A stretch of DNA of 64,000 nucleotides from contig DASZOV010000079.1 in the NCBI GenBank assembly GCA_035550595.1, forward strand, positions 8,471 to 72,470. Direction: 5' to 3'. A program made the position numbers and the translations under genes. Under the pieces are notes generated by a model. The model was given only the letters and a program-made list of their open reading frames with translations. It was not told the DNA's origin and did not search any database. Below, in pieces: positions 5,839 to 14,486 of this stretch (position 1 is its first letter; every line of letters starts with the position of its first letter). Origin of the DNA: CALFMR01 sp035550595 (GTDB taxonomy: Bacteria > Acidobacteriota > Vicinamibacteria > Vicinamibacterales > SCN-69-37).

Positions 5839-8427
5839 ATGAACGGGTATGTGCTGACGGAACGGTCTACGGGGCGGCGCGCGGCGGTGTGCGGCGCGTG
5901 GCTCCTCATGGTGTTGGCCCTCGGAGGGATCTCGCCCGCGCCGCTCCTGGCGCAGACCACGACGGCCGCCCCGCGCACGTTCGATATTCCCGCTCAGCCG
6001 CTGCGAGAAGCGCTGCTGCTGTTCGGCCAGCAGTCCGGCCTGCAGGTGACCGCACAAGGTCCGCTCGTCGAGGCCAAGACGAGCACCGCGATCGCGGGCG
6101 AATTCACGCCCGCTGCAGCACTCGGACAGTTGCTCACGGGGACGGGCCTGACCTTCCGCTTCAACGGCGCCGACGCCGTCGAGATCGAACTCGCGCCGCA
6201 AAGTTCGGACAGTGCGGTTCAACTCGGGCCGGTGCGGGTTGGCGGCGAGAGCGCGGCCTCCGGCATTCCGCCCAGCGTCACGAGCAGCGATCCCGAGGCC
6301 ACCGAAGGCACCGGCGCGTACACGCCTGTCGCCACCCGTTCGGCCACGGGCCTGCCGCTGTCGCTGCGCGAGACGCCGCAGTCGGTGACCGTGATCACAT
6401 CGCAGCAGCTCGAGGACCGAGGCATCACCGGGCTGGCGGACGCGATGGAGACGACGACCGGCGTGCGCGTGGTGGCCTCCGATTTCACGCGGCCCACGCT
6501 GTACTCGCGCGGGCTGGCGGTTTCCAATCTGCAAGTGGATGGCCACCCCATGTTTTCGGGCGGGCAGGGGTTGTCCAGCATCCAGAGCGACAACATGATC
6601 GCCTACGACCGCATTGAGGTGCTGCGCGGCGCCAACGGTCTGCTGACGGGACCGGGCGATCCCTCGGGCACGGTCACGATGATACGCAAGCGCCCGACGC
6701 GCGAATTCCAAGCCCACGGCCAGGCCAGCCTGGGAAGCTGGAACAACCCGGCGGGCGAAGCCGACGTTTCGGGCCCGCTCACTTCCAGCGGCGCTGTGCG
6801 CGGCCGCGTGGCGGGCGGACTCTACGACAGTGACAACTTCATCGAACACTCCGGGCGCAACGGCAAGGCCTTGCTGGCGGTCGTGGAGGCAGATCTGACG
6901 CCGCACACCGTAGCGCGTGTGGGCTATCAGTATGACCAGTACAAGATAGAAGGCCTCGGGTTTTCGTCCGCTGTGCCTCTGTGGTTCAGCAATGGGCAGC
7001 CCTACAACGCGCCGCGCTCGCTGAATCGAGAAGGTCCGCGCGACAACGTCACCGACCAGCGTGCACGCAGTCTGTACGCGGGGCTGGAGCACGAGTTCGG
7101 CAACAACTGGGCAATCCAGGGCACGGTCGATCTCTCGCGCCGCAAAAGATCGCGCGACCCAGGCGTGTTCTACATGTCGATCCCCACTTACCCCGACCCG
7201 AGCGGACTCGGGGCCACCCTCAACACCGATGTGCCCTATCCGGTCGACGACCGCCAGTGGGCCTACAACGTCGACGCTCAGGGGCCTGTGACTCTGTTTG
7301 GCCGGGAACATCAGCTCATCGTCGGCGCTACTGGTTGGGACCAGACGCGGCGAGTCGACGATGAGCTGTCGGATATATCCGGCCAACCCCCGGCGGATTT
7401 TGTCGCGACCTATCCGACGCCGAGCGCAACGGACTGGAGCCTGCCCTATCCGTCCTGGCTCACCGGGTTTCCGCGCAGCAAGCAGTACACCGCGCAGCAT
7501 GGCGCCTTCGCCGCCGCGCGCTGGAATCTCGCCGATTCGCTCAAGCTCATCACCGGTGCGCGCGTGACGAACTGGAAGACCTCGACGGACCTCTACGACG
7601 GCCAGACCGGCGTGCTGACGCAGGCCGACTCCGGCGCCTACTCCGTGCGTCGCGAGATCACACCCTACGTGGGTGCCGTGTGGGATTTCCATCCCAACCT
7701 TTCGGCCTATGCCAGCTATGCCGACATCTTCAAGCCGCAGAACCTGTACGACGCCGATGACAACCTGCTCCAGCCTATCGTCGGCAAGAACTACGAAGTG
7801 GGTCTGAAGGGCGAGTTCCTGGACAAGCAGCTCAACGCCTCGCTGGCGGTCTTCCGCATGGTGCAGGACAACCTCGGCGAGCGCGATCCCAATTTTCCCG
7901 ACGACTACGAGACGCCCGGCGGCAATACGCCGTACCGCTCAGCCGGCAAGGGCATCACCACCAATGGCTTCGAGGCGGAAATCTCCGGCGCGTTGCGGCC
8001 GGGGTGGAACAGCCAAGCGGGCTACACCTACGCCAAGTCGACGAAGGCCACGGGGGAGCCCTACAACCCCGACCTGCCCGTACACCTGCTGCGCGTGTTT
8101 ACCACGTACGAGTTTCAGGGGCATTTGTCGGGCGTGACGCTCGGCATTGGTGGCAGTTGGAACAGTTCCATCTCGAGGGTGATGCAACGTCCCACGGGAG
8201 CATATAAGGCCAATGGCCAGCCCGTGACAGCCGACTATGAATTCCGCCAGGGCAGTGTCCTGCCTCTCGCGGCCATGGCGCGCTATCGAGTCACGTCCAA
8301 GCTTTCGCTGCTGCTGAATGTGGACAACCTCTTGGACCAGAACTACTACAACACGGCCTCTTCTTCTTCCGGCCCCACCTACGCCACGCCGCGTCGCTGG
8401 CGCGCCACGCTGAGGTATCAATTTTGA
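5839..8427 (+). CDS. TonB-dependent siderophore receptor with STN signalling domain
   Basis: This is an outer-membrane ferric-siderophore transducer of the FpvA/FhuE/FoxA type. Of 862 residues, the first 36 or so form a signal peptide (GAWLLMVLALGGISPAPLLAQ). An STN domain follows (FDIPAQPLREALLLFGQQSG), which in such proteins touches FecR. Then come the plug (LRETPQSVTVITSQQLEDRG, IEVLRGANGLLTGPGDPSG) and a 22-strand barrel ending in the canonical aromatic C-terminus (WRATLRYQF). The ATG at 5839 is preceded by ACGGAG; a longer in-frame upstream extension is an overlap with fecR and is rejected. It is probably transcribed from the FecI-type promoter at 5747. The siderophore cannot be told from sequence. 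Confidence 0.95.
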   Translation: MNGYVLTERSTGRRAAVCGAWLLMVLALGGISPAPLLAQTTTAAPRTFDIPAQPLREALLLFGQQSGLQVTAQGPLVEAKTSTAIAGEFTPAAALGQLLTGTGLTFRFNGADAVEIELAPQSSDSAVQLGPVRVGGESAASGIPPSVTSSDPEATEGTGAYTPVATRSATGLPLSLRETPQSVTVITSQQLEDRGITGLADAMETTTGVRVVASDFTRPTLYSRGLAVSNLQVDGHPMFSGGQGLSSIQSDNMIAYDRIEVLRGANGLLTGPGDPSGTVTMIRKRPTREFQAHGQASLGSWNNPAGEADVSGPLTSSGAVRGRVAGGLYDSDNFIEHSGRNGKALLAVVEADLTPHTVARVGYQYDQYKIEGLGFSSAVPLWFSNGQPYNAPRSLNREGPRDNVTDQRARSLYAGLEHEFGNNWAIQGTVDLSRRKRSRDPGVFYMSIPTYPDPSGLGATLNTDVPYPVDDRQWAYNVDAQGPVTLFGREHQLIVGATGWDQTRRVDDELSDISGQPPADFVATYPTPSATDWSLPYPSWLTGFPRSKQYTAQHGAFAAARWNLADSLKLITGARVTNWKTSTDLYDGQTGVLTQADSGAYSVRREITPYVGAVWDFHPNLSAYASYADIFKPQNLYDADDNLLQPIVGKNYEVGLKGEFLDKQLNASLAVFRMVQDNLGERDPNFPDDYETPGGNTPYRSAGKGITTNGFEAEISGALRPGWNSQAGYTYAKSTKATGEPYNPDLPVHLLRVFTTYEFQGHLSGVTLGIGGSWNSSISRVMQRPTGAYKANGQPVTADYEFRQGSVLPLAAMARYRVTSKLSLLLNVDNLLDQNYYNTASSSSGPTYATPRRWRATLRYQF

Positions 8428-8479
8428 TCAGACGATAGGCCCGCATACTCCGCACGGTTTGCCAAAGGGGTTTTGAACC

Positions 8480-8743
8480 ATGCTGATACTTGCCTTGGCG
8501 CTGACCATTGTCGGTTGCGTTTGTATCTACCTCGCAAGCCCGAATCAACAGTGGCGTTCGCGGCCTCTTCCCCGAACGCCGTTGTGGGCGGCCAGTAGTC
8601 TGCTACTGGCCGCTGGCCTTGTCGCATGGATCGCGGCACTGCGACCCTTGGCTGGCTTCTTCGTCACGCTGCACGTTGCGATGGTCTGTCTCATCGTCTT
8701 TTCTTATTCGGCCGCCCTCCGCAGCTTCGCGCGGAAGAACTGA
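8480..8743 (+). CDS. Small three-helix membrane protein of siderophore locus
   Basis: This 87-residue protein has three predicted hydrophobic helices (LALALTIVGCVCIYLA; WAASSLLLAAGLVAWIA; HVAMVCLIVFSYSAAL) and basic loops. Proteins of this kind commonly follow FpvA-like receptors in Proteobacteria together with PepSY and DUF3649/DUF3325 proteins. They are presumed to help iron release or transport at the inner membrane, but no mechanism is established. It starts 52 bp after the receptor and ends 1 bp before the next start, so it is co-transcribed. I do not assign a named family with certainty. Confidence 0.75.
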   Translation: MLILALALTIVGCVCIYLASPNQQWRSRPLPRTPLWAASSLLLAAGLVAWIAALRPLAGFFVTLHVAMVCLIVFSYSAALRSFARKN

Positions 8744-8744
8744 C

Positions 8745-9038
8745 ATGCCAGGCGACATTCGTCCCGACTGGTGGGGCAAGGCCAGCGCCGGCGCCATCCT
8801 CGGTTTGGGCTTGGCGCTCTCACTGGTCGGTCTGTATGCCTACCTGGGCCCAGGCGGCATAGACGCGCCGACTGGACGCTACTCGCTGATGCGTCACCTG
8901 GAAGCGTTCGTCTGGATCGCGGTGTTCGGCTTCTGCTTCCTGCTTCGCAGCGCTCGTTCCGCTTGGGTCTGGCTGGGCGCGGCGAACCTGATCGCCTTTG
9001 CCGCGCTGTTTGCCTGCCGCTTCTACTTCTTCGCGTGA
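8745..9038 (+). CDS. Small membrane protein, iron-uptake-associated
   Basis: This 97-residue protein has three hydrophobic helices (GAILGLGLALSLVGLYAYLG; FVWIAVFGFCFLLRS; WLGAANLIAFAALFACRF). The motif WWGK...G(x)2LGL...LxGLxxxLGPGG is typical of proteins often labelled iron transporter next to PepSY proteins in xanthomonads and bordetellae. The ATG at 8745 follows the previous stop directly, and its stop overlaps the possible GTG start of the PepSY gene, so the three genes are probably translationally coupled. A role in siderophore-iron handling is inferred from context only. Confidence 0.75.
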   Translation: MPGDIRPDWWGKASAGAILGLGLALSLVGLYAYLGPGGIDAPTGRYSLMRHLEAFVWIAVFGFCFLLRSARSAWVWLGAANLIAFAALFACRFYFFA

Positions 9039-9043
9039 GCCAC

Positions 9044-10693
9044 ATGATTCGCGCCGCTATCGTCAAGGTTTACAGGCCCGTCCACACGTGGATTGGCATC
9101 ACGTGCGGCTTCGCCCTGTTCATCGCGTTCTATGCGGGCGCGCTCACCATGTTTCGTGAGCCGATCGCGCGCTGGGCCTCGCCGCCTGCGGTTGGGGTGG
9201 CGGCCGTGCCGCTGGAGGATGCGCCCCGACTCCTCGAATTGGTGGCGTCCGCCCATCCTGAAGCGCGCGAGGAAGGGATCACGCTTCACCTGCGGGGGGA
9301 GGAGAACGAACCGGCACGGGTGACGTGGGAAGAAGATGCGCCGCATCAAAAGGGCCGAGCGCGCGAGCACGTCCATTGGTGGGCCACGCTACAACCTGAT
9401 GGCACGCTGCTCGCGGAGCAGGAGCAACCCTCCGAACTGTCGGAGTTCATCGATGCCATCCATATGCGCGTCGGGATTCCAGAACCATGGGGATCGTATT
9501 TCATGGGGATGGTCGCGCTGCTCTACGGCGTGACGCTGATCGCCGGCGTGATCGTGCTGCTGCCGTCGCTCACCAGGGATTTCCTGGCGCTGCGCGTCGG
9601 TCATAACCTCAAGCGCATGTGGCTGGATGCGCACAACGTCGTCGGGATTACAGCACTCCCGTTTCACCTGGTGATTGCGGTGACCGCGACAGCGTGGGGT
9701 TTTGGCGGCCCGCTCTGGTCCGCGCAGGAGAGCGTGATCTTCGGCGGCAGACAACAGGTCGTCATGAAACGCGATGCCGAGCGATATGCCGCGCCAAAGC
9801 CGACAGGCGAAGCGGGTGCGATGATGCCGCCTGCACAGTTGCTCCAACGCCTGAAAGTCCAGGTGCCCGATTTTGAACCCAAGGTCATGACCTTCGTGAA
9901 TTTTGGAGACAAGGCCGCTGCCGTGAAATTCACAGGAGCCGAGCACGGCTACATCGGAGATACCAGCTTTGGGGGCGTCATGCTCAGCGGCGTCACCGGC
10001 GAATTGGTCAACGACCGCACGCCATCGCATCAAGACGCGGACCGGCGGGCCTCGACAACGATCTACGCGTTGCACACCGGGGAATATGGCGGGGTCACGA
10101 TTACATGGGCCTATTTCTTCCTCGGATTCTCCGGGGCGTGGCTGTTCTATTCGGGCAACCTGCTGTGGATCGAGACACGCCGCAAGCGGGCGCGCCAGGG
10201 TGGCGGCGTCGAGCAGTCCCGTTCAACGCGCCTCTTGGGCAGCGCCACGGTCGGCGTGTGCCTCGGCTGCGTGGCGGGCCTGTCGCTCACCATCGTTGCG
10301 GCCAAATGGCTGCATGGCCGCGTGGCCGATCTCAATCATTGGCATGAAGTCGTCTATTACGCGGTATTCCTCGGCTCGGTCGCGTGGGCCTTCGCGTGGG
10401 GCGCGGCGCGTGCTGCCGTGCATCTGCTGTGGCTGTGCGCCGCCGCGACGATGGCGATCCCGCTGACCACGCTCGCGGCGCTGCTGTTCCCGGCGCTCGG
10501 CATGTGGGCCCATGGCAGCGCCGCGACGATCGGGGTCGATGTCGTCGCCTTCATCGGTGCGCTTGGCTTCGCGTGGATGGCGGTCGCGACCATGCGCCGG
10601 ATCAGGACCGGCGCCGCCGATAGCATCTGGTCGATCCGCAGGGCGGACAAGGTTCCATCCGCACGCGATCCTGTTCCCGTGCCGACGGAGTAG
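9044..10693 (+). CDS. PepSY-associated transmembrane helix protein
   Basis: This 549-residue inner-membrane protein has the PepSY-TM architecture: an N-terminal helix (VHTWIGITCGFALFIAFYAG), a large periplasmic loop with PepSY-like sections, further helices (WGSYFMGMVALLYGVTLI; VVGITALPFHLVIAVTATAW; ITWAYFFLGFSGAWLFYSGN) and several C-terminal helices from about residue 410. Family members with conserved membrane His (here VHTWIG and LPFHLV) reduce ferric siderophores at the inner membrane in some Proteobacteria. That role is plausible here but unproven. ATG 9044 is used; a GTG at 9035 overlapping the preceding stop as GTGA is an alternative. Confidence 0.88.
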   Translation: MIRAAIVKVYRPVHTWIGITCGFALFIAFYAGALTMFREPIARWASPPAVGVAAVPLEDAPRLLELVASAHPEAREEGITLHLRGEENEPARVTWEEDAPHQKGRAREHVHWWATLQPDGTLLAEQEQPSELSEFIDAIHMRVGIPEPWGSYFMGMVALLYGVTLIAGVIVLLPSLTRDFLALRVGHNLKRMWLDAHNVVGITALPFHLVIAVTATAWGFGGPLWSAQESVIFGGRQQVVMKRDAERYAAPKPTGEAGAMMPPAQLLQRLKVQVPDFEPKVMTFVNFGDKAAAVKFTGAEHGYIGDTSFGGVMLSGVTGELVNDRTPSHQDADRRASTTIYALHTGEYGGVTITWAYFFLGFSGAWLFYSGNLLWIETRRKRARQGGGVEQSRSTRLLGSATVGVCLGCVAGLSLTIVAAKWLHGRVADLNHWHEVVYYAVFLGSVAWAFAWGAARAAVHLLWLCAAATMAIPLTTLAALLFPALGMWAHGSAATIGVDVVAFIGALGFAWMAVATMRRIRTGAADSIWSIRRADKVPSARDPVPVPTE

Positions 10694-10699
10694 CCAGTC

Positions 10700-11674
10700 G
10701 TGCGCGAATCCAACCCCCTGAGCCCGCGCAGTCTGGGCGATCCGCTCCCCGAAGCGAGGCGATATTCGAACGCGCGCAGCGCGTCACGCGCGCTCGTGTC
10801 GTCGAGCGACGTGAACGATCACGGGCTGTCGGTAGCTCGTCAAGACGCGCCGGAACGCCACGCTCTGGGAGTCTCGCGCCTTAAGTCGGTGAACGGGGGT
10901 GCCCGACGAACGCTGTTCGCAGGCACCGAGACGCCAACTTACACGGTGTGGCGAGGCAGAGGACTCCTTGTCGCGTTTGCGCTGCACGTGTTCGCGCTTA
11001 CACCGTTTCTCGTGTCCACGCTGCATGTCGAGTCGCAGCCGGCGCCCGCGATGGAGGCCGTCGGCGTCACGTTCGTCATGGCGCCGCAGCGCGGAGTCGG
11101 CACTCCGGCACCGAAACCGGAGCCTGAGCACCAGAAGCCCTCGTCCAAACCGGTGAAGCCGCTCGTCCCGAAATTGTCCACGGAACGGCCGGCGCTCACT
11201 GCCGAGCCTCTGCCGTCATTCGTCCCGACGGCGACTCTCAATGTCCTGCCGGAACTTGCGTCGCCCCTCCCCGACGACGCAGGCGGGACCAAGACCGTCG
11301 CCGCAACGCCCGCTGCCTCGACCGGGAGCGGGGGCGGTGGAGCCGCGAACAGTCCGCTGCCGCCGGCTATCGGGACGCTGAGTGGCCACTCGAATTGGGC
11401 CGGATTGGTACTCGGCCGGTTGGAACAGTTCCGTCGATATCCCGCGGCGGCGCGTCGGAGCCGGGAAGAAGGCATCTGCTACGTACGGTTCACGCTCGAT
11501 CGCGAGGGCCACGTGCTCGGTGCGTCGCTCGCGCGCACGTCCGGCCACGCGTCGCTGGACCGCGAGGCCGTCGCGCTCGTGCGTCGGGCAGATCCGCTGC
11601 CGGCGCCATCACCTGAACTCAAGGGTGAAACAGTGACGTTGACCGTCCCCGTGGAGTTCTTCTTGACGCGGTAG
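10700..11674 (+). CDS. tonB: TonB-like energy transducer
   Basis: This inner-membrane protein couples proton-motive force to TonB-dependent receptors. From the GTG at 10700 it has 324 residues. There is an unusually long N-terminal region of about 90 residues, then the transmembrane anchor (LLVAFALHVFALTPFLVSTL) and a Pro/Lys/Glu-rich periplasmic spacer (PAPKPEPEHQKPSSKPVKPL). The C-terminal TonB domain is YPAAARRSREEGICYVRFTL through to VPVEFFLTR. The true start may lie further in, since the first 80 residues look uncharged with family patterns. No exbB/exbD follows, so it must use partners encoded elsewhere. It is placed to serve the receptor at 5839. Confidence 0.88.
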   Translation: MRESNPLSPRSLGDPLPEARRYSNARSASRALVSSSDVNDHGLSVARQDAPERHALGVSRLKSVNGGARRTLFAGTETPTYTVWRGRGLLVAFALHVFALTPFLVSTLHVESQPAPAMEAVGVTFVMAPQRGVGTPAPKPEPEHQKPSSKPVKPLVPKLSTERPALTAEPLPSFVPTATLNVLPELASPLPDDAGGTKTVAATPAASTGSGGGGAANSPLPPAIGTLSGHSNWAGLVLGRLEQFRRYPAAARRSREEGICYVRFTLDREGHVLGASLARTSGHASLDREAVALVRRADPLPAPSPELKGETVTLTVPVEFFLTR

Positions 11675-11812
11675 GACCAATGGCTGCTGAGCTTTCTCTA
11701 CTACGCGGCGATCATCATGGCCGTATTCCACGCGCGAAGCGCGACACGAGCCTGGGCCGGGCTCCTGATGGCGTCCGGCGCTCTCGGAGTCGTCGTATGG
11801 CTGCTGTTGTGA
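11675..11812 (+). pseudogene. C-terminal remnant of a DUF3649-type membrane protein
   Basis: Reading directly after the tonB stop, the same frame encodes about 44 residues (QWLLSFLYYAAIIMAVF, HARSATRAWAGLLMASG, then VVVWLLL) ending at 11812. This resembles the last half of DUF3649 iron-uptake membrane proteins, which normally sit beside PepSY and DUF3325 genes. No proper start codon or ribosome site exists for it, and the N-terminal helix is missing, so it looks truncated by fusion against tonB. An internal ATG at 11716 would give only a 31-residue peptide. Confidence 0.45.
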
Positions 11813-11849
11813 GCTGCCGCCGGATGATGAACGACAGCGAGTCGCCGGC

Positions 11850-12182
11850 ATGAACGAATTGTCGGCCTTCGCGTTCGCATTCGGCGCGTTTGCGTCCCTG
11901 GCGCTGGCGATGAACCGTCACCACCTGCAGGCGTGGGATCGTCCGGTTCACCCACGTGAGCGCCTCGTGCTTCGAGCGATCGGAGGCGTCGGCTCGGTCT
12001 CGTCTCTCACGGTCTGTGTGACGCAGACGAGTTGGCCGGTCGGCCTCGTCTTGTGGATGGGATTGCTGACGGCGGCGAGCCTGCCGGTGGCCCTTGTCCT
12101 CACATATCGTCCGAGGCTGGTGCCGGTGTTGGCGCCCGCGGCATGGCTGATCGCCGTCGCCGGAAGCCTGCTGGGTCGGTAG
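11850..12182 (+). CDS. DUF3325 family membrane protein
   Basis: This 110-residue protein has four hydrophobic segments. It carries the DUF3325 pattern: an early LALAMNRHHLQAW motif, a central GGVGSVSSLTVCVTQTSWPV, then GLVLWMGLLTAASLPVALVL and a terminal TYRPRL. DUF3325 proteins accompany siderophore receptors and PepSY proteins in Proteobacteria; their function is unknown. It is the last gene of the iron-uptake island and is followed by a convergent TetR gene. There is a gap of about 37 bp from the DUF3649-like remnant. Confidence 0.85.
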   Translation: MNELSAFAFAFGAFASLALAMNRHHLQAWDRPVHPRERLVLRAIGGVGSVSSLTVCVTQTSWPVGLVLWMGLLTAASLPVALVLTYRPRLVPVLAPAAWLIAVAGSLLGR

Positions 12183-12264
12183 CCGACCGACCCGAGGTTT
12201 CAACCTGCTTACGCGGCGGTGTGTCGGGTGCAGTGCACCGCGTCGAGGAATCGCGTGCCGCCGG

Positions 12265-12912
12265 TTATCGCTTGCGGCGATTCCCGCGCGTGCCTGGAGG
12301 CTGATGGTCGTCAGTGCGCCAGAATTCGCGAAACACCGGACGGAGCAGCTCGGTCAGGACTTCAGGTGGACAGGATGCAAGTGCCTCGAGACCGATCATC
12401 TGCCGCATGATCTGCACGCCGGCGACAACGGCGAGCAGCAGCGCCGCGCGTTCAGGCGCGTGTGGCCCAGGCAGGGCGGCCGTCAGCGTCTTGTGATAGT
12501 GCGCGTCGATTTCTCGACGAGCGATGGCCGCAGCGGCCGGGCTGGACGCCGACCGCCACATGATCTGGAAGCCGTCGAGCGGCGCGCCGTCGGCTGTCGT
12601 GATCCGGACGAGCGCGTCCGCCATCTCGTCTCCCGCGTGGGCGGAAACCAGCGTCTCCGGCGTGAGGATGATTGGCGTCGTCATGATGTCCGCCACCACT
12701 TCGGCGAACAAGCGTTCCTTGGAGCCGAAGTAGCGATTGACGAGCATCGCCGTCACGCCCGCCCGTTCCGCAATCTCACGCACGCCCACGCCGTCGTACC
12801 CGGATCGGGCAAAGGCCTCGCGCGCGGACGCCAGAATGGCCATCCGCGTGGCGCCGGCATTGCGTGGGCGTCTAGGCGCAAGGCGCGCCCCTGGTCGTCG
12901 AGAATTCTTCAT
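12265..12912 (-). CDS. TetR/AcrR family transcriptional regulator
   Basis: This 215-residue DNA-binding repressor has the TetR helix-turn-helix at about residues 22-70 (ILASAREAFARSGYDGVGVR, EIAERAGVTAMLVNRYFGSK). A ligand-binding helical domain follows, resembling TetR_C-type pockets (IMTTPIILTPETLVSAHAGD). The ATG at 12912 puts the HTH at the usual distance; a longer N-terminal extension is possible but crosses the operator. It is divergent from the reductase gene at 13022, with two similar imperfect palindromes between them (12916-12929 and 12950-12963). This suggests autorepression and control of the reductase. Confidence 0.9.
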   Translation of the reverse strand: MKNSRRPGARLAPRRPRNAGATRMAILASAREAFARSGYDGVGVREIAERAGVTAMLVNRYFGSKERLFAEVVADIMTTPIILTPETLVSAHAGDEMADALVRITTADGAPLDGFQIMWRSASSPAAAAIARREIDAHYHKTLTAALPGPHAPERAALLLAVVAGVQIMRQMIGLEALASCPPEVLTELLRPVFREFWRTDDHQPPGTRGNRRKR

Positions 12913-12915
12913 AAT

Positions 12916-12929
12916 TCTACACCTGTAGA
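12916..12929. promoter_or_regulatory. TetR-type operator 1
   Basis: TCTACACCTGTAGA is a perfect palindrome of 6-bp arms with a 2-bp centre, located 4 bp upstream of the TetR start codon. Such short-spaced palindromes are typical TetR-family operators, and binding here would block the TetR gene itself. Confidence 0.6.
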
Positions 12930-12949
12930 CAACGCACGGTCGATTGAAG

Positions 12950-12963
12950 TATACATCCGTAGA
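12950..12963. promoter_or_regulatory. TetR-type operator 2
   Basis: TATACATCCGTAGA matches operator 1 at 11 of 14 positions and lies 34 bp from it, start to start. It faces the reductase gene whose start is at 13022. A repeated site in a divergent intergenic region supports control of both genes. Confidence 0.5.
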
Positions 12964-13021
12964 CATAAGACGTTCGCCACGTGCCTGGTGCACGCCGCCC
13001 GGACGTCCGGCGAGAACGAAG

Positions 13022-14068
13022 ATGCCTGGTCCATACACCGTGCTCGTGACCGGCGGTTCGGGATTTGTCGGCAGCCACGTCGTGCGGCAATTGCTCGAGG
13101 CTGGCCACGTCGTCCGCACGACCCTGCGTTCACGTGATCGCGAGCCGCGCGTGCGGAGCATGCTGACGTCGGCCGGCGCGTGGGATGAGCGGCTGTCCGT
13201 CTTCGTCGCCGACCTCGAACACGATCGCGGATGGGCGGAGGCCGTCGACGGATGCGACTATGTGATCCACGTGGCTTCGCCGCTCCCCGCGGCGGCGCCG
13301 CGTACGGAAGACGAGCTGATTCGACCGGCGCGCGATGGCGCGATCCGCGTCCTGCGGGCCGCGCGTGACGCGCATGTCCGCCGCGCGGTCATGACGTCTT
13401 CGTGTGGCGCAATCTACTACGGGCATCCGCCGCAGGCCGCGCCGTTCGATGAAACGAGTTGGACGAATCTCGACGGCGAGATGAGTGCCTACGTGCGATC
13501 AAAGGCCATTGCCGAACGCGCGGCGTGGGACTTCATGGCGGCGCAGGGCGGCACGCTGGAACTTGCGGTCGTCAACCCCACCGGAATCTTCGGGCCGGTC
13601 CTCGGGCCCGACATCTCGTCATCCGTCGAACTGGTGACGCGTCTGCTGAAGGGCATGCCGGGCTGTCCTCGTCTGTACTTCGGTGTCGTCGACGTGCGTG
13701 ACGTGGCGGACCTGCATCTGCGCGCCATGACCGATCCAGCCGCGAAGGGTCAACGCTTCATCGCCAGCTCGGGAGACATCATGTCGATGATCGCGATCGC
13801 CCGTGTCCTCAAAGATCGGCTGGGAGACGCGGCGAAGAAGGTGCCAACTCGCGAGTTGCCGAACTGGCTGGTCAGATTCGCCTCGCGTTTCGATCGGACG
13901 TTGCGTCCGCTGATTCCGCTGTTGGACAGCACGCGGCGAGCCACGAGCGCAAAGGCCGAACGCCTGTTGGGGTGGCGCCCTCGTCCGCCAGAGGACGCGC
14001 TCGTCGCGACGGCCGAGAGCCTCATCCAGTTCGGTGTCGTGCCAAGCGGCCGCGGCACACGAGCGTGA
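13022..14068 (+). CDS. NAD(P)-dependent epimerase/dehydratase, dihydroflavonol-4-reductase-like
   Basis: This is a short-chain dehydrogenase of the extended type, acting on an unknown carbonyl substrate. The 348 residues begin with the Rossmann motif VLVTGGSGFVGSHVVRQLLE (GxxGxxG near residues 11-17). The active-site pair YVRSK (Tyr-x3-Lys) lies near 161-165. The substrate region follows with NPTGIFGPVLG, as in dihydroflavonol and aldehyde reductases. The ATG at 13022 places the nucleotide motif correctly; an upstream in-frame ATG at 12944 would overlap operator 2 and is rejected. It is probably repressed by the divergent TetR protein. Confidence 0.9.
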   Translation: MPGPYTVLVTGGSGFVGSHVVRQLLEAGHVVRTTLRSRDREPRVRSMLTSAGAWDERLSVFVADLEHDRGWAEAVDGCDYVIHVASPLPAAAPRTEDELIRPARDGAIRVLRAARDAHVRRAVMTSSCGAIYYGHPPQAAPFDETSWTNLDGEMSAYVRSKAIAERAAWDFMAAQGGTLELAVVNPTGIFGPVLGPDISSSVELVTRLLKGMPGCPRLYFGVVDVRDVADLHLRAMTDPAAKGQRFIASSGDIMSMIAIARVLKDRLGDAAKKVPTRELPNWLVRFASRFDRTLRPLIPLLDSTRRATSAKAERLLGWRPRPPEDALVATAESLIQFGVVPSGRGTRA

Positions 14069-14486
14069 ACGATTTCATAAACGGTATCGTCTCAGCGTTT
14101 ACTTGTAGTACACCCGAAGGACGTGCCTCCACGCGCCAGCGGATAGAGGACGGACCATGCTGCGGGCTACTCGCTGGCCCACCTACTTTGCCGTCGTCGC
14201 TGGCTTGGTCTCTCTCGGTCGCAGCTCATCCACCGCTGCGAAGGACCAAGCTGGCCGATCTCGTTCTCATTTCCGAACGACATCCACCCGGTCATCGCGA
14301 CGCGTCAGCACGAGGGTGCCGGTCGGCAGTGTCACCGTCGTCTGATCGTTCTCGAACGCAAGACGTCTGGATTGAAAGCCTGGTTCAGTGGACACCGCTA
14401 TCACACGTCACCGTCTGAACCAGCCCACCGAGTGCCTGCGCCGCTGGGTGCGCCAAGCCGACTGGATTCCTCGATTACGTACCCCC
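14069..14486. other. Gene-poor stretch with two short possible coding remnants
   Basis: On the plus strand a 62-codon frame at 14157-14345 starts with a signal-peptide-like sequence (YFAVVAGLVSLG) after a good ribosome site, but then turns into low-complexity Ser/Arg sequence. On the minus strand, 14267-14404 (GTG start) encodes about 45 residues with a beta-rich ending (FENDQTTVTLPTGTLVLT, RRDDRVDVVRK) that looks like the C-terminus of a longer enzyme. Both look like ends of genes left by rearrangement; I assign no function. Confidence 0.35.
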
